A DNA stretch of 55,740 nucleotides from JAGVIE01 sp964520905 (GTDB taxonomy: Bacteria > Bacteroidota > Ignavibacteria > UBA10030 > SZUA-254): contig CAZFQL010000020.1 of assembly GCA_964520905.1 (NCBI GenBank), positions 1 through 55,740 of the forward strand, given 5' to 3'. Position 1 is the first letter of the stretch, and each line of letters begins with the position of its first letter. The notes beneath the pieces are model-generated. The model searched no databases. It saw nothing but the letters and a program-made list of their open reading frames with translations, and was not told the origin of the DNA. The translations under genes and the position numbers were made by a program. This document shows positions 44,363 through 53,647 of the stretch, one piece after another.

Positions 44363-46561
44363 TTACTTGATGAGAAGCATCTTGCCTGTGATTGAGCCGC
44401 TCGGTGTTATTAATCTGTAAAAATATATACCGTTTGCCGCCTGTTGTCCATTCCCGTTCAATCCATCCCACACTGCGTCTTCATGACTGCCATCGGCGCG
44501 GTCTTCATCGAGTAATACCTTAACATTTTTGCCGAGCAGATCGTACACGATCAATTTTACATGAGTAGCTTTCGGCAGGTAGAACGGTAGTTTTGTTCCT
44601 GCATTGAATGGATTCGGATAATTGGGAAATAGCGTCAGATAAGTCGGGGTTTCAGTCGTAATCGGGGTTTTAAATTCCTTTCCGCCGCCATCAAGCGTTT
44701 TCAATATTGTTCCTCCGTCACCAAAAACATACCCGGTGAGTGAGTCTTTGAAAAATAGTGAATGTAGATTATGATCGGTGCCGCTGGAAAGCAGAAACCA
44801 ATTTAATCCGCCGTCCAGTGTTTTTACTATCGTGCCGTCATCACCGGCAATCCAGCCGAATTTCTGATCGGCAAAAAACACTTTACGATAATCGGCGCCG
44901 GAGGGCCTCTTTATAATTTGATACCATGTGTTGCCGCCGTCAGTAGTTTTCAGAATTCTTCCACCCTTACCTACTGCGACGCCGATCTGAGGCGAAATAA
45001 AATAAATCGAAGTCAATCTAAACACTGGTGTAACATTTAAAGAAATCCAGCTTATACCTCTATCGGTACTTTTGAATATCTCACCTTTTTTCTTCAATGT
45101 ATCATAGCCTGCACCCCATATAGTTGTAGAATCGAACACAAAGATCGAGGAGAAACTCATCCATGGAGGAATTGATACGGGCGACCAATTGTAGCCGCCG
45201 TCGTTTGAGATCATCTCTAATCCGTAATCGCCTGCCGCAATCAAATTAAGGGAATCTAAAAATTTTACAGTGCGGAGTATTCCATAATTCGACGTTGAGC
45301 GACGGAGCCAATCGGCGCCTCCATCGATTGTCAATAAGATTGTGCCTGTATCGCTAACAGCAACGCCGCACTGCGAATTCCAAAAATGGACATCAACGAG
45401 ACGTTCGGTTGTATTGCTTGTCTGCGCTGACCATGTATTACCTGCATTTGAACTGAATAAGATAGTTCCTCTATCACCTACTGTCCAGAAAAGAGAATCA
45501 CCAGCGGAGGAAAAACTTCTCAGATTAGAATATGAACTCTGCGAGTATGGAACCCATTGAGCGCCGCCATCAAATGTACTCCACATCCTGCCATTAGTCC
45601 CAACAACCCAGCCCGAAGATAAACTTTTGAAAGCAATCCCGGTTAGATTTACAGTAGTGTCAACTATTTTTATATACCAGGTCGATCCGCCATTTGTAGT
45701 ATTGACAATTGTACCTTTATCGCCTGCGGCGAAACCATAATTGAGCGTCACCATTTTTATACCGGATAGCGACGAATTAATACCGGTCGGTTGTGCCCTC
45801 CACGTAGAACCGCTGTCAGTGGAACGAAAAACCATACCGTGTGTATCTGTCATCCACCCGATTGATGGACTTAAGAAATCCATGCCCTTGAATGTATAAG
45901 GTCCCGGAGTGTTCAAGCTATCCCATTTCGTCCCGCCGTTAGTCGTCCGCATAAATAATCCGAAGTTCCCGCACGACCAAACTAATCGGTCGTTAAAACT
46001 TCTGACCGATTGAAGGTTTATGCTCGGTTTTGAAAATTGCGATGACCATAAATTTCCGCCGTTGCGAGTTGAATAAATATTTCCGCCAGAACCTATTACC
46101 CAGCCGATATCGCGGCTTACAAATGAAATATCCGTCAATGTCAGGGCTGCGCTCCCCTTTGGTATTCCACTTGATTGGAAAGACCAGTTGATTCCGCCGT
46201 TGGTTGTTCTAAGGATTACGCTGGAATCGCCGACCGCCCACCCGTTATTGTCATCGAAGAAATAGACTGCCCTCAACTTTTTTTGAAGATTATCCGTTAA
46301 TGTTCTGTTGAGCCACGATGATCCTCCGTCGGTTGAAACCAATATTGTTGCTGAATTACCGACAGCGATCATACGCGAGGGAGATGCCACAAAAATATCC
46401 GAAAGATCGTTCCCCTGCGGGAGAGGATTCAACCAGAACCAGCCCTCCGCAGAACTCGATGCAGAAGATAATCCGATCTGAGAATATGAAATGGAAAAAA
46501 AGAAAAAGTTTACCAGCAACAAGCCGATAATAAAAAATAATCCATGAGAATATTTAACCAT
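44363..46561 (-). CDS. T9SS-sorted Ycf48-like propeller protein 1
   Basis: About 732 residues from the ATG I prefer at 46561; longer starts are an ATG at 46582 and a TTG at 46591, but 46561 gives a clean signal peptide (MVKYSHG then FFIIGLLLVNFFFF, ending SYSQ). The body is about a dozen repeats of the Ycf48/BNR type: GWAVGDSSVILRTTNGGINW and variants such as GWIAGDDGTIVKTLDGGLNW. These predict one or two beta-propellers. The sorting domain reads FPNYPNPFNAGTKLPF, diverging from the NP-TT form of its neighbours, and ends GKMLLIK. Ycf48 itself is a photosystem II assembly factor; here only the fold is implied. It lies 58 bases upstream of the lamin-tail gene. Confidence 0.87.
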   Translation of the reverse strand: MVKYSHGLFFIIGLLLVNFFFFSISYSQIGLSSASSSAEGWFWLNPLPQGNDLSDIFVASPSRMIAVGNSATILVSTDGGSSWLNRTLTDNLQKKLRAVYFFDDNNGWAVGDSSVILRTTNGGINWSFQSSGIPKGSAALTLTDISFVSRDIGWVIGSGGNIYSTRNGGNLWSSQFSKPSINLQSVRSFNDRLVWSCGNFGLFMRTTNGGTKWDSLNTPGPYTFKGMDFLSPSIGWMTDTHGMVFRSTDSGSTWRAQPTGINSSLSGIKMVTLNYGFAAGDKGTIVNTTNGGSTWYIKIVDTTVNLTGIAFKSLSSGWVVGTNGRMWSTFDGGAQWVPYSQSSYSNLRSFSSAGDSLFWTVGDRGTILFSSNAGNTWSAQTSNTTERLVDVHFWNSQCGVAVSDTGTILLTIDGGADWLRRSTSNYGILRTVKFLDSLNLIAAGDYGLEMISNDGGYNWSPVSIPPWMSFSSIFVFDSTTIWGAGYDTLKKKGEIFKSTDRGISWISLNVTPVFRLTSIYFISPQIGVAVGKGGRILKTTDGGNTWYQIIKRPSGADYRKVFFADQKFGWIAGDDGTIVKTLDGGLNWFLLSSGTDHNLHSLFFKDSLTGYVFGDGGTILKTLDGGGKEFKTPITTETPTYLTLFPNYPNPFNAGTKLPFYLPKATHVKLIVYDLLGKNVKVLLDEDRADGSHEDAVWDGLNGNGQQAANGIYFYRLITPSGSITGKMLLIK

Positions 46562-46619
46562 TCGTTCTTTAGAGATTGTCATAAATCGCAAATTATTGAA
46601 TATCGATTCTTCCGCAAAG

Positions 46620-48923
46620 TTATTTCAGATAGATCATCTTAATAGTTGATTGGAACTTCCAATTCTTCGAATAAATTCTCGCAAGGTAGATGCCTGACGG
46701 CAAGCCGTCGGCATCGAACAACACCGAATGAATTCCCGCTTTGTACTCAATATCTTCGCTCAATGTGCGAACTTCCTGACCGAGCATATTATAAACCTTG
46801 ACGCTGATAACTTCGAGGTCATGTAATTCAAATGAAAGTGTTGTTACCGGATTGAACGGGTTGGGATAATTCGTAAACGACGGGGTCGGGATATTTTCAT
46901 GCATCGCGATAAATCCACCGTTCAAACCCAACTCATTCTTCAGGATGATTCCCATATTACCGACTGCCCAAACATTACCCGGAGGATCGACGCATAAGCC
47001 ATAAAGCGGCGATCTCGAGACTGATTGCTGGAAAGACCAGTTCACACCACCATTGGTTGTTTTTAATAACACACCGCCTGCACCGGCAACCCATCCATTA
47101 AGATTATCTTTAAAGATTACCGAATTAAAAATATTCGAGCCGCCCGATAATTGGAGAGCCCAGGTTAACCCGCCATTTGTTGTGCCTAATATTGCACCAC
47201 CGGCTCCAACCGCCCAGCCGACAGATACATCGTAGAAGTATACCGAAAAGAGCTGTTTGCGCGTTAAGCCAGTCGATGGCTGTGGATACCAATGTGCGCC
47301 GCCATCGATAGTCGCATATATATTTCCGGAACCTCCGACAGCCCAGCCATAATTACTGTTGTAAAAATAAATCGAGTTTAATTTAACACCGCTTCCGACT
47401 GAACGAGTGGACCAAGATACTCCGCCGTTAGTCGTTTTCATGATCCTTCCTCCATTTCCACAAACGTACCCAAGCTGTGTGTTCAGGAAAAAGATCGATT
47501 GCAGCGGACGGTATGCGCCGGTCCATAGATACGTCCAGTTTAGTCCGCCATTGGTAGTTCGCATCACCGAACCACGGGAACCGCAAACCCAGCCGTTTAC
47601 TGAATCGGCGAATGAAACGGACATCAATCTTTCTCTGAAACCGGTTGAATGGACATTCCAACTTGTACCGCCATCGGTGGTTTTTGCAATAACTCCGATA
47701 TTCCCGCTGTCGCCTACTGCAAAACCGATCTGGGGTGTCGGATATTTAACCGAAAAAAGATTCGCGTTAAAGCCGCGGTTCACTCGCTGCCAGGTTGCGC
47801 CGCTGTTCGTGGTCTTTAAGATTACGCCTCTGTTGCCGACAGCCCATCCGAGCGATGTATCGGCGAACTTAACATCGAGTAACCACGCTTTAGTGCCTGA
47901 AGTTTGCGCTTCCCACAGAGTGCCGCCGTTCGTAGTGCGCAGAATAGCGCCGCCTGAACCTACAGCCCATCCATACATACTATCGACATGAATATTATCG
48001 ATGTATAATCCGCTGGTTTCATTTTGCAATATCCAATTCGCGCCGCTATTAGTGGTTTTTAGAATTCTGCCCTTGTGGCCTGCGATCCAACCGGTTGTAG
48101 TGTTAATGAATTGAACCGATGTCAAGCGCGATGTAAGATATGGAGATGATTGACTCGACCACGTTGCGCCTCCATTGGTAGTATTGAATATACGCCCCGA
48201 ATCTCCAACGATCCATCCTCTATTAGCGTCTGGAAAATCGACGCTATAAAAAGAAAGATATGAAATGGGTGTTGTGAACTGCCTTGTCCATGTTGTTCCA
48301 CCGTCACTCGTATGTATAATTAAACCGCTGGCGCCAACAGCCCATCCAATATTTTGATCTATAAATTTTACAGTCCAGAGCAATATATTAGTAATGGAAT
48401 TCAGCTTGGTCCAGGATGAACCGCCGTCTGTTGTTTTTACTATCATACCGCGGCTGCCTACCGCATAAGCTATGCTCGCATCAACAACATCGAGTGAAAA
48501 TATTGAACTGGATGAATAACCAATTCCGTGATCGGTATTCCAGCTTATTCCGCCATCGGTTGTAGAAGTATAGGTTCCCATAGCTCCTACAGCGCAAGCG
48601 CCTGTATCCCGGTAAATCTCGACCGAGTAAAGCGTATTCGCCTGCGGATATGGGTTGATCCATTTCCAAGGTGAGCCGCCTGCATCAATATCCATAACCG
48701 CATTTTCTTCGTACTGGTAGGAAGAGCGATCGAACGGAAGCGTTCCATCTTCCTGAAGAGTATCGACACCGACAACGTCAAGTGTATCTGCGTCAAAAGT
48801 TTGACCGATAGCAGTCTGACGCGGAAGAAATATTATCAACGCAATAAAAAAAACAAAACCTATCAACCGAACGTCAAACTTAGTTCGATAGTCTATACTC
48901 AAAGCATCTATTATCTTTATCAT
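46620..48923 (-). CDS. T9SS-sorted Ycf48-like propeller protein 2
   Basis: A 767-residue paralogue of the preceding type. The N-terminal export signal lies at about 20-42 (LIGFVFFIALIIFLPRQTAIGQ), unusually far from the start because of a charged leader. About thirteen repeats of the form GWAVGxxGxIxxTTNGGxxW cover residues 85-650. The sorting domain starts FTNYPNPFNPVTTLSF and ends IKMIYLK. GAGGTGAT directly before the ATG at 48923 is an almost ideal ribosome-binding site and fixes the start. It lies 32 bases after the usher-like gene and is probably co-transcribed with it. Possible role as a surface or tip protein of the same structure is conjecture. Confidence 0.88.
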   Translation of the reverse strand: MIKIIDALSIDYRTKFDVRLIGFVFFIALIIFLPRQTAIGQTFDADTLDVVGVDTLQEDGTLPFDRSSYQYEENAVMDIDAGGSPWKWINPYPQANTLYSVEIYRDTGACAVGAMGTYTSTTDGGISWNTDHGIGYSSSSIFSLDVVDASIAYAVGSRGMIVKTTDGGSSWTKLNSITNILLWTVKFIDQNIGWAVGASGLIIHTSDGGTTWTRQFTTPISYLSFYSVDFPDANRGWIVGDSGRIFNTTNGGATWSSQSSPYLTSRLTSVQFINTTTGWIAGHKGRILKTTNSGANWILQNETSGLYIDNIHVDSMYGWAVGSGGAILRTTNGGTLWEAQTSGTKAWLLDVKFADTSLGWAVGNRGVILKTTNSGATWQRVNRGFNANLFSVKYPTPQIGFAVGDSGNIGVIAKTTDGGTSWNVHSTGFRERLMSVSFADSVNGWVCGSRGSVMRTTNGGLNWTYLWTGAYRPLQSIFFLNTQLGYVCGNGGRIMKTTNGGVSWSTRSVGSGVKLNSIYFYNSNYGWAVGGSGNIYATIDGGAHWYPQPSTGLTRKQLFSVYFYDVSVGWAVGAGGAILGTTNGGLTWALQLSGGSNIFNSVIFKDNLNGWVAGAGGVLLKTTNGGVNWSFQQSVSRSPLYGLCVDPPGNVWAVGNMGIILKNELGLNGGFIAMHENIPTPSFTNYPNPFNPVTTLSFELHDLEVISVKVYNMLGQEVRTLSEDIEYKAGIHSVLFDADGLPSGIYLARIYSKNWKFQSTIKMIYLK

Positions 48924-48955
48924 ATTATCACCTCAGTTATCATAATCATCAATTC

Positions 48956-51586
48956 TTACTGCGAGATTGTTAGAGTAAAATTCTGATCGTTCAGGAGATC
49001 GCCGTCCTCTTTAATCGAAATATTTATATCCCTTTTCAATGGCATACAACGATAGCGCAAATTTGAGAGCTGTTCAGCGTCCAATTCAAGAATATAACGA
49101 CCGGGCGGCACGCCGATGAACTCGAATTCACCGGTAGAGAATGTTGAAACTGTCTTCTTAAATTTACTTATAAAACCATTGACCTTATTCTCATCGGTAT
49201 TCTGACTTACAACGTATAAAGTAACTTTTATACCCTCTGCGGGTATGGTTGCTTTGGTAGAAACCATCACAGTGCCGCGAACAATTCCGCCGGTAACAAC
49301 AGGAATATCAATGCGCCGCAAATAATTAGGTTCCGACATAACCTGGATTCCGCCGAATTCCGGAACCCAGAGAGGATTTTCCAGGCTTTGAGGATCCAAA
49401 TAGAAATTATATTTTTCGTAACTATAAAATCCTCTTCGATTTATCTTGTTGATCGGCATCGAGGAGAATTGATTTTCAAAAGTGACGTTTTGGTAATATA
49501 CTCGCCCTCCATCTAAAGGCGATTCATCCTTGTCAAATATACCGTTGGCATTTTGGTCGAGGAATGGACGGATAAAGAACCCACGGCTGTCGATAATACT
49601 GCCGTGTACATCGCTGAATTTGACAGAAGGATGTACGAGATCGAAGTCCACAGCCCCGCTTCCGGTGAGAGAATATTCGTAACGATCTCTTCCGGAAGTC
49701 GCGGCGCCGACCTGGGCACGAACGAACGGGAAGTAATATGACAAACGAAAACCGATAGAATAATAACTTGGTCTGAACGCTCTAAGATAAGAAGCAGACA
49801 ATAGAAAATTATTCGAAAAATATTTAACACCCACGACATTTATGCTTACTATTCTGTGCTGTAGATGATCGTAGCGCAGATCTCCCCTGAGATTTAAACC
49901 AGCCGGGAGCGTAGTGGAGAGTCCGGCGTTCGATTCCTGCGCGATGGTGATGCGGTTTCCGTTGAATTGTTGTTGCGACAGCCACCGTGTACTGATTGTC
50001 GGTGATACTTTTTTAAGAACGGTGGAGAAAGAAACCTGGACCTGGTCGTTGCGGTAATCGGTATATTCGGTGCGTGTTCCAAACAGATTTATCACATAAG
50101 AATTGAGACCCTTGAAGAATGGGATAGAGGCAGACGCACTTAATTCATTCCTCATCCCGCTCAGATCGAATGCCGAACGAGTTCCATAGTAAGTATTCGA
50201 TACTGTAAATCTTGCGGTGGAGGGAAATTCCCAGTTCAGATTGGCTTGAGCGATACCTTTCGGAATAACCAATGCATCGAAGATTAAATTACCGGTTAAT
50301 CGCGAAGTTCCGGAAATCCCGCCGTAGAATTTTGTCGGATACTTAAAATCATAATATGCGATCTTCGTTCCGACTGAGAGGTTCGAAGATATACCCCAGT
50401 TTAATGTGCTTGTAAAGGTTTTAATTCGTTTATTGCCTTTTATTGTACCAGTAGCGATCGAATATTCAGCCTCACCGGGCGGGATAAGCGAGCGCGGGAC
50501 AACGAGCCGGTAACGCAGCAGGCGTTCCTGCCCCCAATTATCGAATGCGCGAACTTCTAATAATCCATTCCCGTATAATACGGGCGCATCAAACTGGTAT
50601 AAACCCTGATCGTCGGCTTTAAAAAGATTCATTTCTCCGATACCGCCGGAAGTCGATACATTCATGTTTGGTTCTACGGTACCGTGAAACACTTCACGCG
50701 TGAACAGTCTACGGGCGGCAGCCGGTCGGTTAGTGAACTCTATGCCGCTCATTTCCTGCGAGATCACTCCGATGTTATAGATATCCCCAAAAGTAATTTG
50801 CCGGAGATAAGGAGTATCAAAAACCGGATAACGCATCTTCCATCTGAAAGTGTTTTTAGTTTGTTTCGGTTGAATAACGCTGAAGAGATGCCCCGTTAAA
50901 TCGCCGCCTAACGATTTAATACCGAAATATAAATTATCTCTTGAATCGATAAATTTAAGCTGGGATGACGAAGCGGGATTATTGATAAATCTTGTGCTTG
51001 AGCTCCAATCTAATCTGCCTCCATTAATGAATTTGATTTCTCTTCCCAGCACAACCTCCGGTTCGGTAAATCGCATCGGTCGAATCCGCTGTTGAAGCGA
51101 TTTTAGCCGCCGGGCAACTATCACGGCAGGGATATCGAGCACATTCTTGACTAAAATCTGAAGTTTTCTCGGATAGTAGATTAATTCAAGCTCAAAAATT
51201 TTGTTAATCGTAGTTAGGCGCAGGAATAACACATTATCTTTAAAAAGATAATCTTCCGGCGCTAACTCGATAGATTTTTTATTTTTGATTTTGGCAAGAT
51301 TACTTATGAGGTCGATTGAATAGGCGTTATCCGAACTTTTAAAAATACCGCTGATTATTTGATTCAATGAATCGTATTCAGCCTTGATGCCTAAAAACGT
51401 CAATACTTCGATCGAAGGAACATAAACTGAAGTATCGATAATAGTAATATTTATTTCTATCGAACCGAATGTCGGCGCCTTTAATTCAACCGGTATATAC
51501 TGATCGGACGGCTGTTGTGCCCACGAATATAATACGCCGCATATCAAAAGAACAATTTGACGGCAAAATTTTTTCATCGGACGCAT
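48956..51586 (-). CDS. Usher-like outer-membrane protein
   Basis: An 876-residue predicted outer-membrane beta-barrel related to fimbrial ushers. A signal peptide (about 1-23) is followed by an N-terminal periplasmic domain (VYVPSIEVLTFLGIKAEYDS, VLFLRLTTINKIFELELIYY) and a long series of amphipathic strands (about 180-670). A plug-like segment has GNGLLEVRAFDNWGQE and then VVPRSLIPPGEAEYSIATG, which resembles the usher 'LRPG-x-x-xY-x-x-AG' block. The C-terminal part has an EF-hand-like loop DQNANGIFDKDE (about 680) and a carboxypeptidase-regulatory-like domain (GEFEFIGVPPGRYILELD, about 830). A PapD-like chaperone gene precedes it by 11 bases. The start is the ATG at 51586 or 51577. The usher call rests on motif resemblance plus context. 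Confidence 0.7.
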   Translation of the reverse strand: MRPMKKFCRQIVLLICGVLYSWAQQPSDQYIPVELKAPTFGSIEINITIIDTSVYVPSIEVLTFLGIKAEYDSLNQIISGIFKSSDNAYSIDLISNLAKIKNKKSIELAPEDYLFKDNVLFLRLTTINKIFELELIYYPRKLQILVKNVLDIPAVIVARRLKSLQQRIRPMRFTEPEVVLGREIKFINGGRLDWSSSTRFINNPASSSQLKFIDSRDNLYFGIKSLGGDLTGHLFSVIQPKQTKNTFRWKMRYPVFDTPYLRQITFGDIYNIGVISQEMSGIEFTNRPAAARRLFTREVFHGTVEPNMNVSTSGGIGEMNLFKADDQGLYQFDAPVLYGNGLLEVRAFDNWGQERLLRYRLVVPRSLIPPGEAEYSIATGTIKGNKRIKTFTSTLNWGISSNLSVGTKIAYYDFKYPTKFYGGISGTSRLTGNLIFDALVIPKGIAQANLNWEFPSTARFTVSNTYYGTRSAFDLSGMRNELSASASIPFFKGLNSYVINLFGTRTEYTDYRNDQVQVSFSTVLKKVSPTISTRWLSQQQFNGNRITIAQESNAGLSTTLPAGLNLRGDLRYDHLQHRIVSINVVGVKYFSNNFLLSASYLRAFRPSYYSIGFRLSYYFPFVRAQVGAATSGRDRYEYSLTGSGAVDFDLVHPSVKFSDVHGSIIDSRGFFIRPFLDQNANGIFDKDESPLDGGRVYYQNVTFENQFSSMPINKINRRGFYSYEKYNFYLDPQSLENPLWVPEFGGIQVMSEPNYLRRIDIPVVTGGIVRGTVMVSTKATIPAEGIKVTLYVVSQNTDENKVNGFISKFKKTVSTFSTGEFEFIGVPPGRYILELDAEQLSNLRYRCMPLKRDINISIKEDGDLLNDQNFTLTISQ

Positions 51587-51597
51587 CCAAACAATAA

Positions 51598-52470
51598 TTA
51601 TGGTATAATCAACGTTGTGGAAGTATGAATCGGATTAGAACGCACTAATTTTGTTTTGTTTACATCCATTCTCTTCTCGGTTACGAATTCCACTTCCACT
51701 GTATATTGCCCGGGTAGTATACCGCCCCGACCGATTCTATCCAGAGTGGCCAGTGTTGTATAAACTCCCGTGTTCTTAGTTTTTGTTAAAACAGTTTTCC
51801 CGCTTTTATCGATAACTCTGATCGTTCGGCTTCCCCAATAAGCGGCGTTGCCGGTCTTGGATAAATTCATCGAGAGATTGATCGATGTATCTGCTATTTC
51901 CGCATTGAGGGAATTAACGATTATTCCGGTCGTCAGTTTACCCACCCGGTAATGAAACGGTAAACTTAATTGATATAGAATATTAATACCTTGCCTAACT
52001 CCTGTAGGAGCAGATTCAGCCGACTGGGGCTTCTTAGTCGGTTTGCTCGTCACAATTATTCGCGCCCAATACTCACCGTCCGTTAAACCTGACGGAGGCG
52101 TCACAAACAAACGCACTGTTTGACTTTCTCCGCCACCGAGAATAAATCTTCTTGGAAATCCTTGTACCCAAGATGCAGCCGATAATTCTGAATTCCCCAA
52201 TGAATCGATGAATATAAATAATCTTCCGCTGTCGTTTGTGGTTTCATAACCAAATTTTATTTCGACCCAAACTTCACGCTCGTCGGCACCGGTGTTAGTA
52301 ACAATCAATGGAGTGGAACGGTGTGGACTTTCAAGAAATAAAAAATTGGGGGAGGTTTGAATATCGGCATGAAGTAAATTGAAGCAAACAAATACCGTTA
52401 GTAATACGATTTTTATTATTAACTTTTTGGTATTCATCATAAAAAATCTATTTTCCGATCTCTTCCCCAT
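51598..52470 (-). CDS. PapD-like periplasmic chaperone
   Basis: A 290-residue exported protein. A hydrophobic signal (LIIKIVLLTVFVCFNLLHA) follows a short charged leader. Residues 35-150 look like the first Ig-like domain of a fimbrial chaperone: TPLIVTNTGADEREVWVEI, then RRFILGGGESQTVRLFVTPP and LTDGEYWARIIV. A second beta domain follows (INLSMNLSKTGNAAYWGSRTI, PGQYTVEVEFVTEKRMD). The expected job is to hold pilus subunits in the periplasm and deliver them to the usher, whose gene starts 11 bases downstream. I keep the ATG at 52470 because AAGGA precedes it; ATGs at 52440 and 52437 are alternatives. No T9SS sorting domain. Confidence 0.75.
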   Translation of the reverse strand: MGKRSENRFFMMNTKKLIIKIVLLTVFVCFNLLHADIQTSPNFLFLESPHRSTPLIVTNTGADEREVWVEIKFGYETTNDSGRLFIFIDSLGNSELSAASWVQGFPRRFILGGGESQTVRLFVTPPSGLTDGEYWARIIVTSKPTKKPQSAESAPTGVRQGINILYQLSLPFHYRVGKLTTGIIVNSLNAEIADTSINLSMNLSKTGNAAYWGSRTIRVIDKSGKTVLTKTKNTGVYTTLATLDRIGRGGILPGQYTVEVEFVTEKRMDVNKTKLVRSNPIHTSTTLIIP

Positions 52471-52562
52471 TGAATCCTTTTTTGGGATTTGAATTCTGCC
52501 AATAATATAACTAATTCTTCATTCAAACAACAATCCTTAGATTAACTAAAAAATAATTTTTA

Positions 52563-52593
52563 TTGTCATTCTGATCCCGCCGAAGGCGGGAGA
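52563..52593. repeat. TGTCAT-CCCG hairpin unit
   Basis: TGTCATTCTGATCCCGCC, a three-base loop, then GGCGGGAGAAG. The same unit recurs directly at 52631-52660 and, inverted, at about 52690-52721, inside element B. Confidence 0.6.
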
Positions 52594-52605
52594 AGAAATA
52601 ACTAT

Positions 52606-52748
52606 TAGAGACTTCTGAATTATTCTTTTATGTCATGTTGATCCCGCTTCATCGGGAGAAACATCTTGATTCTAAAGAATATGAGACCCTTCTCCCGTCT
52701 TCTGACGGGGTCAGGGTGACAAGTAATAGGATTTTTCAGAAGTCTCTA
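52606..52748. repeat. Inverted-repeat intergenic element B
   Basis: A 143-base element with perfect 14-base inverted ends (TAGAGACTTCTGAA at 52606-52619 and its complement at 52735-52748). It contains one direct and one inverted TGTCA...CCCG hairpin unit and shares GGGAGAA and GTCATTCTGA-type motifs with element A at 34653-34785. It lies between the DUF4402 gene and the chaperone gene and has no coding capacity. Confidence 0.65.
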
Positions 52749-52773
52749 TTACTAAATCTATTTCTATTAAATC

Positions 52774-52821
52774 AAAAAGGGTAGCCCGAAGTATGCTGTT
52801 CTATCCTCAAGCTACCCCTTT
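52774..52821 (-). terminator. Terminator between the DUF4402 gene and the chaperone gene
   Basis: A 7-bp stem GGGTAGC/GCTACCC (52779-52785 with 52811-52817), extended by A-T pairs, with a 25-base loop. On the minus strand it ends CCCTTTTTGA, 40 bases after the DUF4402 stop. It may cut most transcripts after the pilin-like gene and leave the chaperone and usher genes to lower read-through or to their own promoter. Confidence 0.7.
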
Positions 52822-52861
52822 GTTATATTTCTGTAGTTTGCTCTACGATAACGAATTTCAA

Positions 52862-53434
52862 TTAGTTCGCAGCGTATGCAACTGTGCAGATCGCATCAGC
52901 CTGATACACACCGGCAGCTGAATTTGGTGCAACGTTGAAGATACCGCCAAGATTCAGAATAGTTGCAGTGGCGCCATCTGATGTCATCATAATAGTCTCG
53001 GGAAGGTTCGGATTGAAATAATGAACTTCTGTTCCGTCGCCCCATGTTGCTGAGGTACCATTATAGCTGACATATACTGCACCATTAAGACCATCGGCAT
53101 AAAGAACATACGGTAATGCAAATGATACTATTACTGCTGCATTCGGATCGCCGGTAACTTCAAAACCACCGACTGTGCTTCCGCCGATAACGTTTGTTAG
53201 GTACACTGAATTTCCCGGATCCAGGAATGCGCCGGCGCCATCTGGTACTAACGCGACTGGGTTTCCGATGGAAACTAATGAAACCGTAAGATCACTCGTC
53301 ATTGCGACTGTTAACGGCGTGCCGCTAACGTCACAAGAGACGAGGCAGCTTGCCTGTGTGACTGCCTGTGCGAACACATTGCTTGTGCCAACGAGAGCAA
53401 GCAGTACTACTAATACGAACATGAATTTTTTCAT
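52862..53434 (-). CDS. DUF4402-type secreted protein, probable fimbrial subunit
   Basis: A 190-residue exported protein. A signal peptide (MKKFMFVLVVLLALVGTSNVFAQ) is followed by a single beta-sandwich domain with DUF4402-like features: PLTVAMTSDLTVSLVSIG near the N-terminus, GGFEVTGDPNAAVIVSFALP in the middle, and LNLGGIFNVAPNSAAGVYQ then ADAICTVAYAAN at the end. Three Cys (30, 34, 183) allow a disulfide. AAAGGAG at an ideal distance before the ATG suggests strong translation, as expected of a major subunit. A PapD-like chaperone and an usher-like gene lie downstream. It has no T9SS sorting domain, so export is probably by the chaperone-usher route. The DUF4402 match is from memory of the pattern. 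Confidence 0.72.
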   Translation of the reverse strand: MKKFMFVLVVLLALVGTSNVFAQAVTQASCLVSCDVSGTPLTVAMTSDLTVSLVSIGNPVALVPDGAGAFLDPGNSVYLTNVIGGSTVGGFEVTGDPNAAVIVSFALPYVLYADGLNGAVYVSYNGTSATWGDGTEVHYFNPNLPETIMMTSDGATATILNLGGIFNVAPNSAAGVYQADAICTVAYAAN

Positions 53435-53440
53435 GTTTAA

Positions 53441-53447
53441 CTCCTTT
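53441..53447 (-). promoter_or_regulatory. Strong ribosome-binding site of the DUF4402 gene
   Basis: AAAGGAG on the minus strand, six bases before the ATG at 53434. It is among the best Shine-Dalgarno matches in the window. Confidence 0.7.
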
Positions 53448-53604
53448 GAATATGTTATTATTGGTGGATTAGAGAATTAGTTAATTAGTTTTTTACAAAT
53501 TTTACAATCAAATGAAAAATATTATCGCTTGTCCCCTATATCTGAGACCTTTTTGCTTAAAAAATTATTTATAAAATATTGAATTATAATCAGGTCTCTT
53601 CCGG

Positions 53605-53631
53605 GGTGGTCTCCTCAAAGAGGAGACCACC
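53605..53631 (-). terminator. Hairpin after the T9SS gene ending at 53648
   Basis: A perfect 12-bp stem (53605-53616 with 53620-53631) and 3-base loop, 16 bases past the stop. No T-run follows on the minus strand, so termination is likely but not certain. Confidence 0.6.
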
Positions 53632-53647
53632 TGAAGAGCTGAGATGG

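Noticed and set aside
53435..53560. A Bacteroidota-type promoter (TTG and TAnnTTTG) upstream of the DUF4402 gene
   Set aside because: A TAAAATTTG-like string occurs near TTGATTG, but the spacing inside the box is off by one and the -33 element is not clear, so I do not annotate it.
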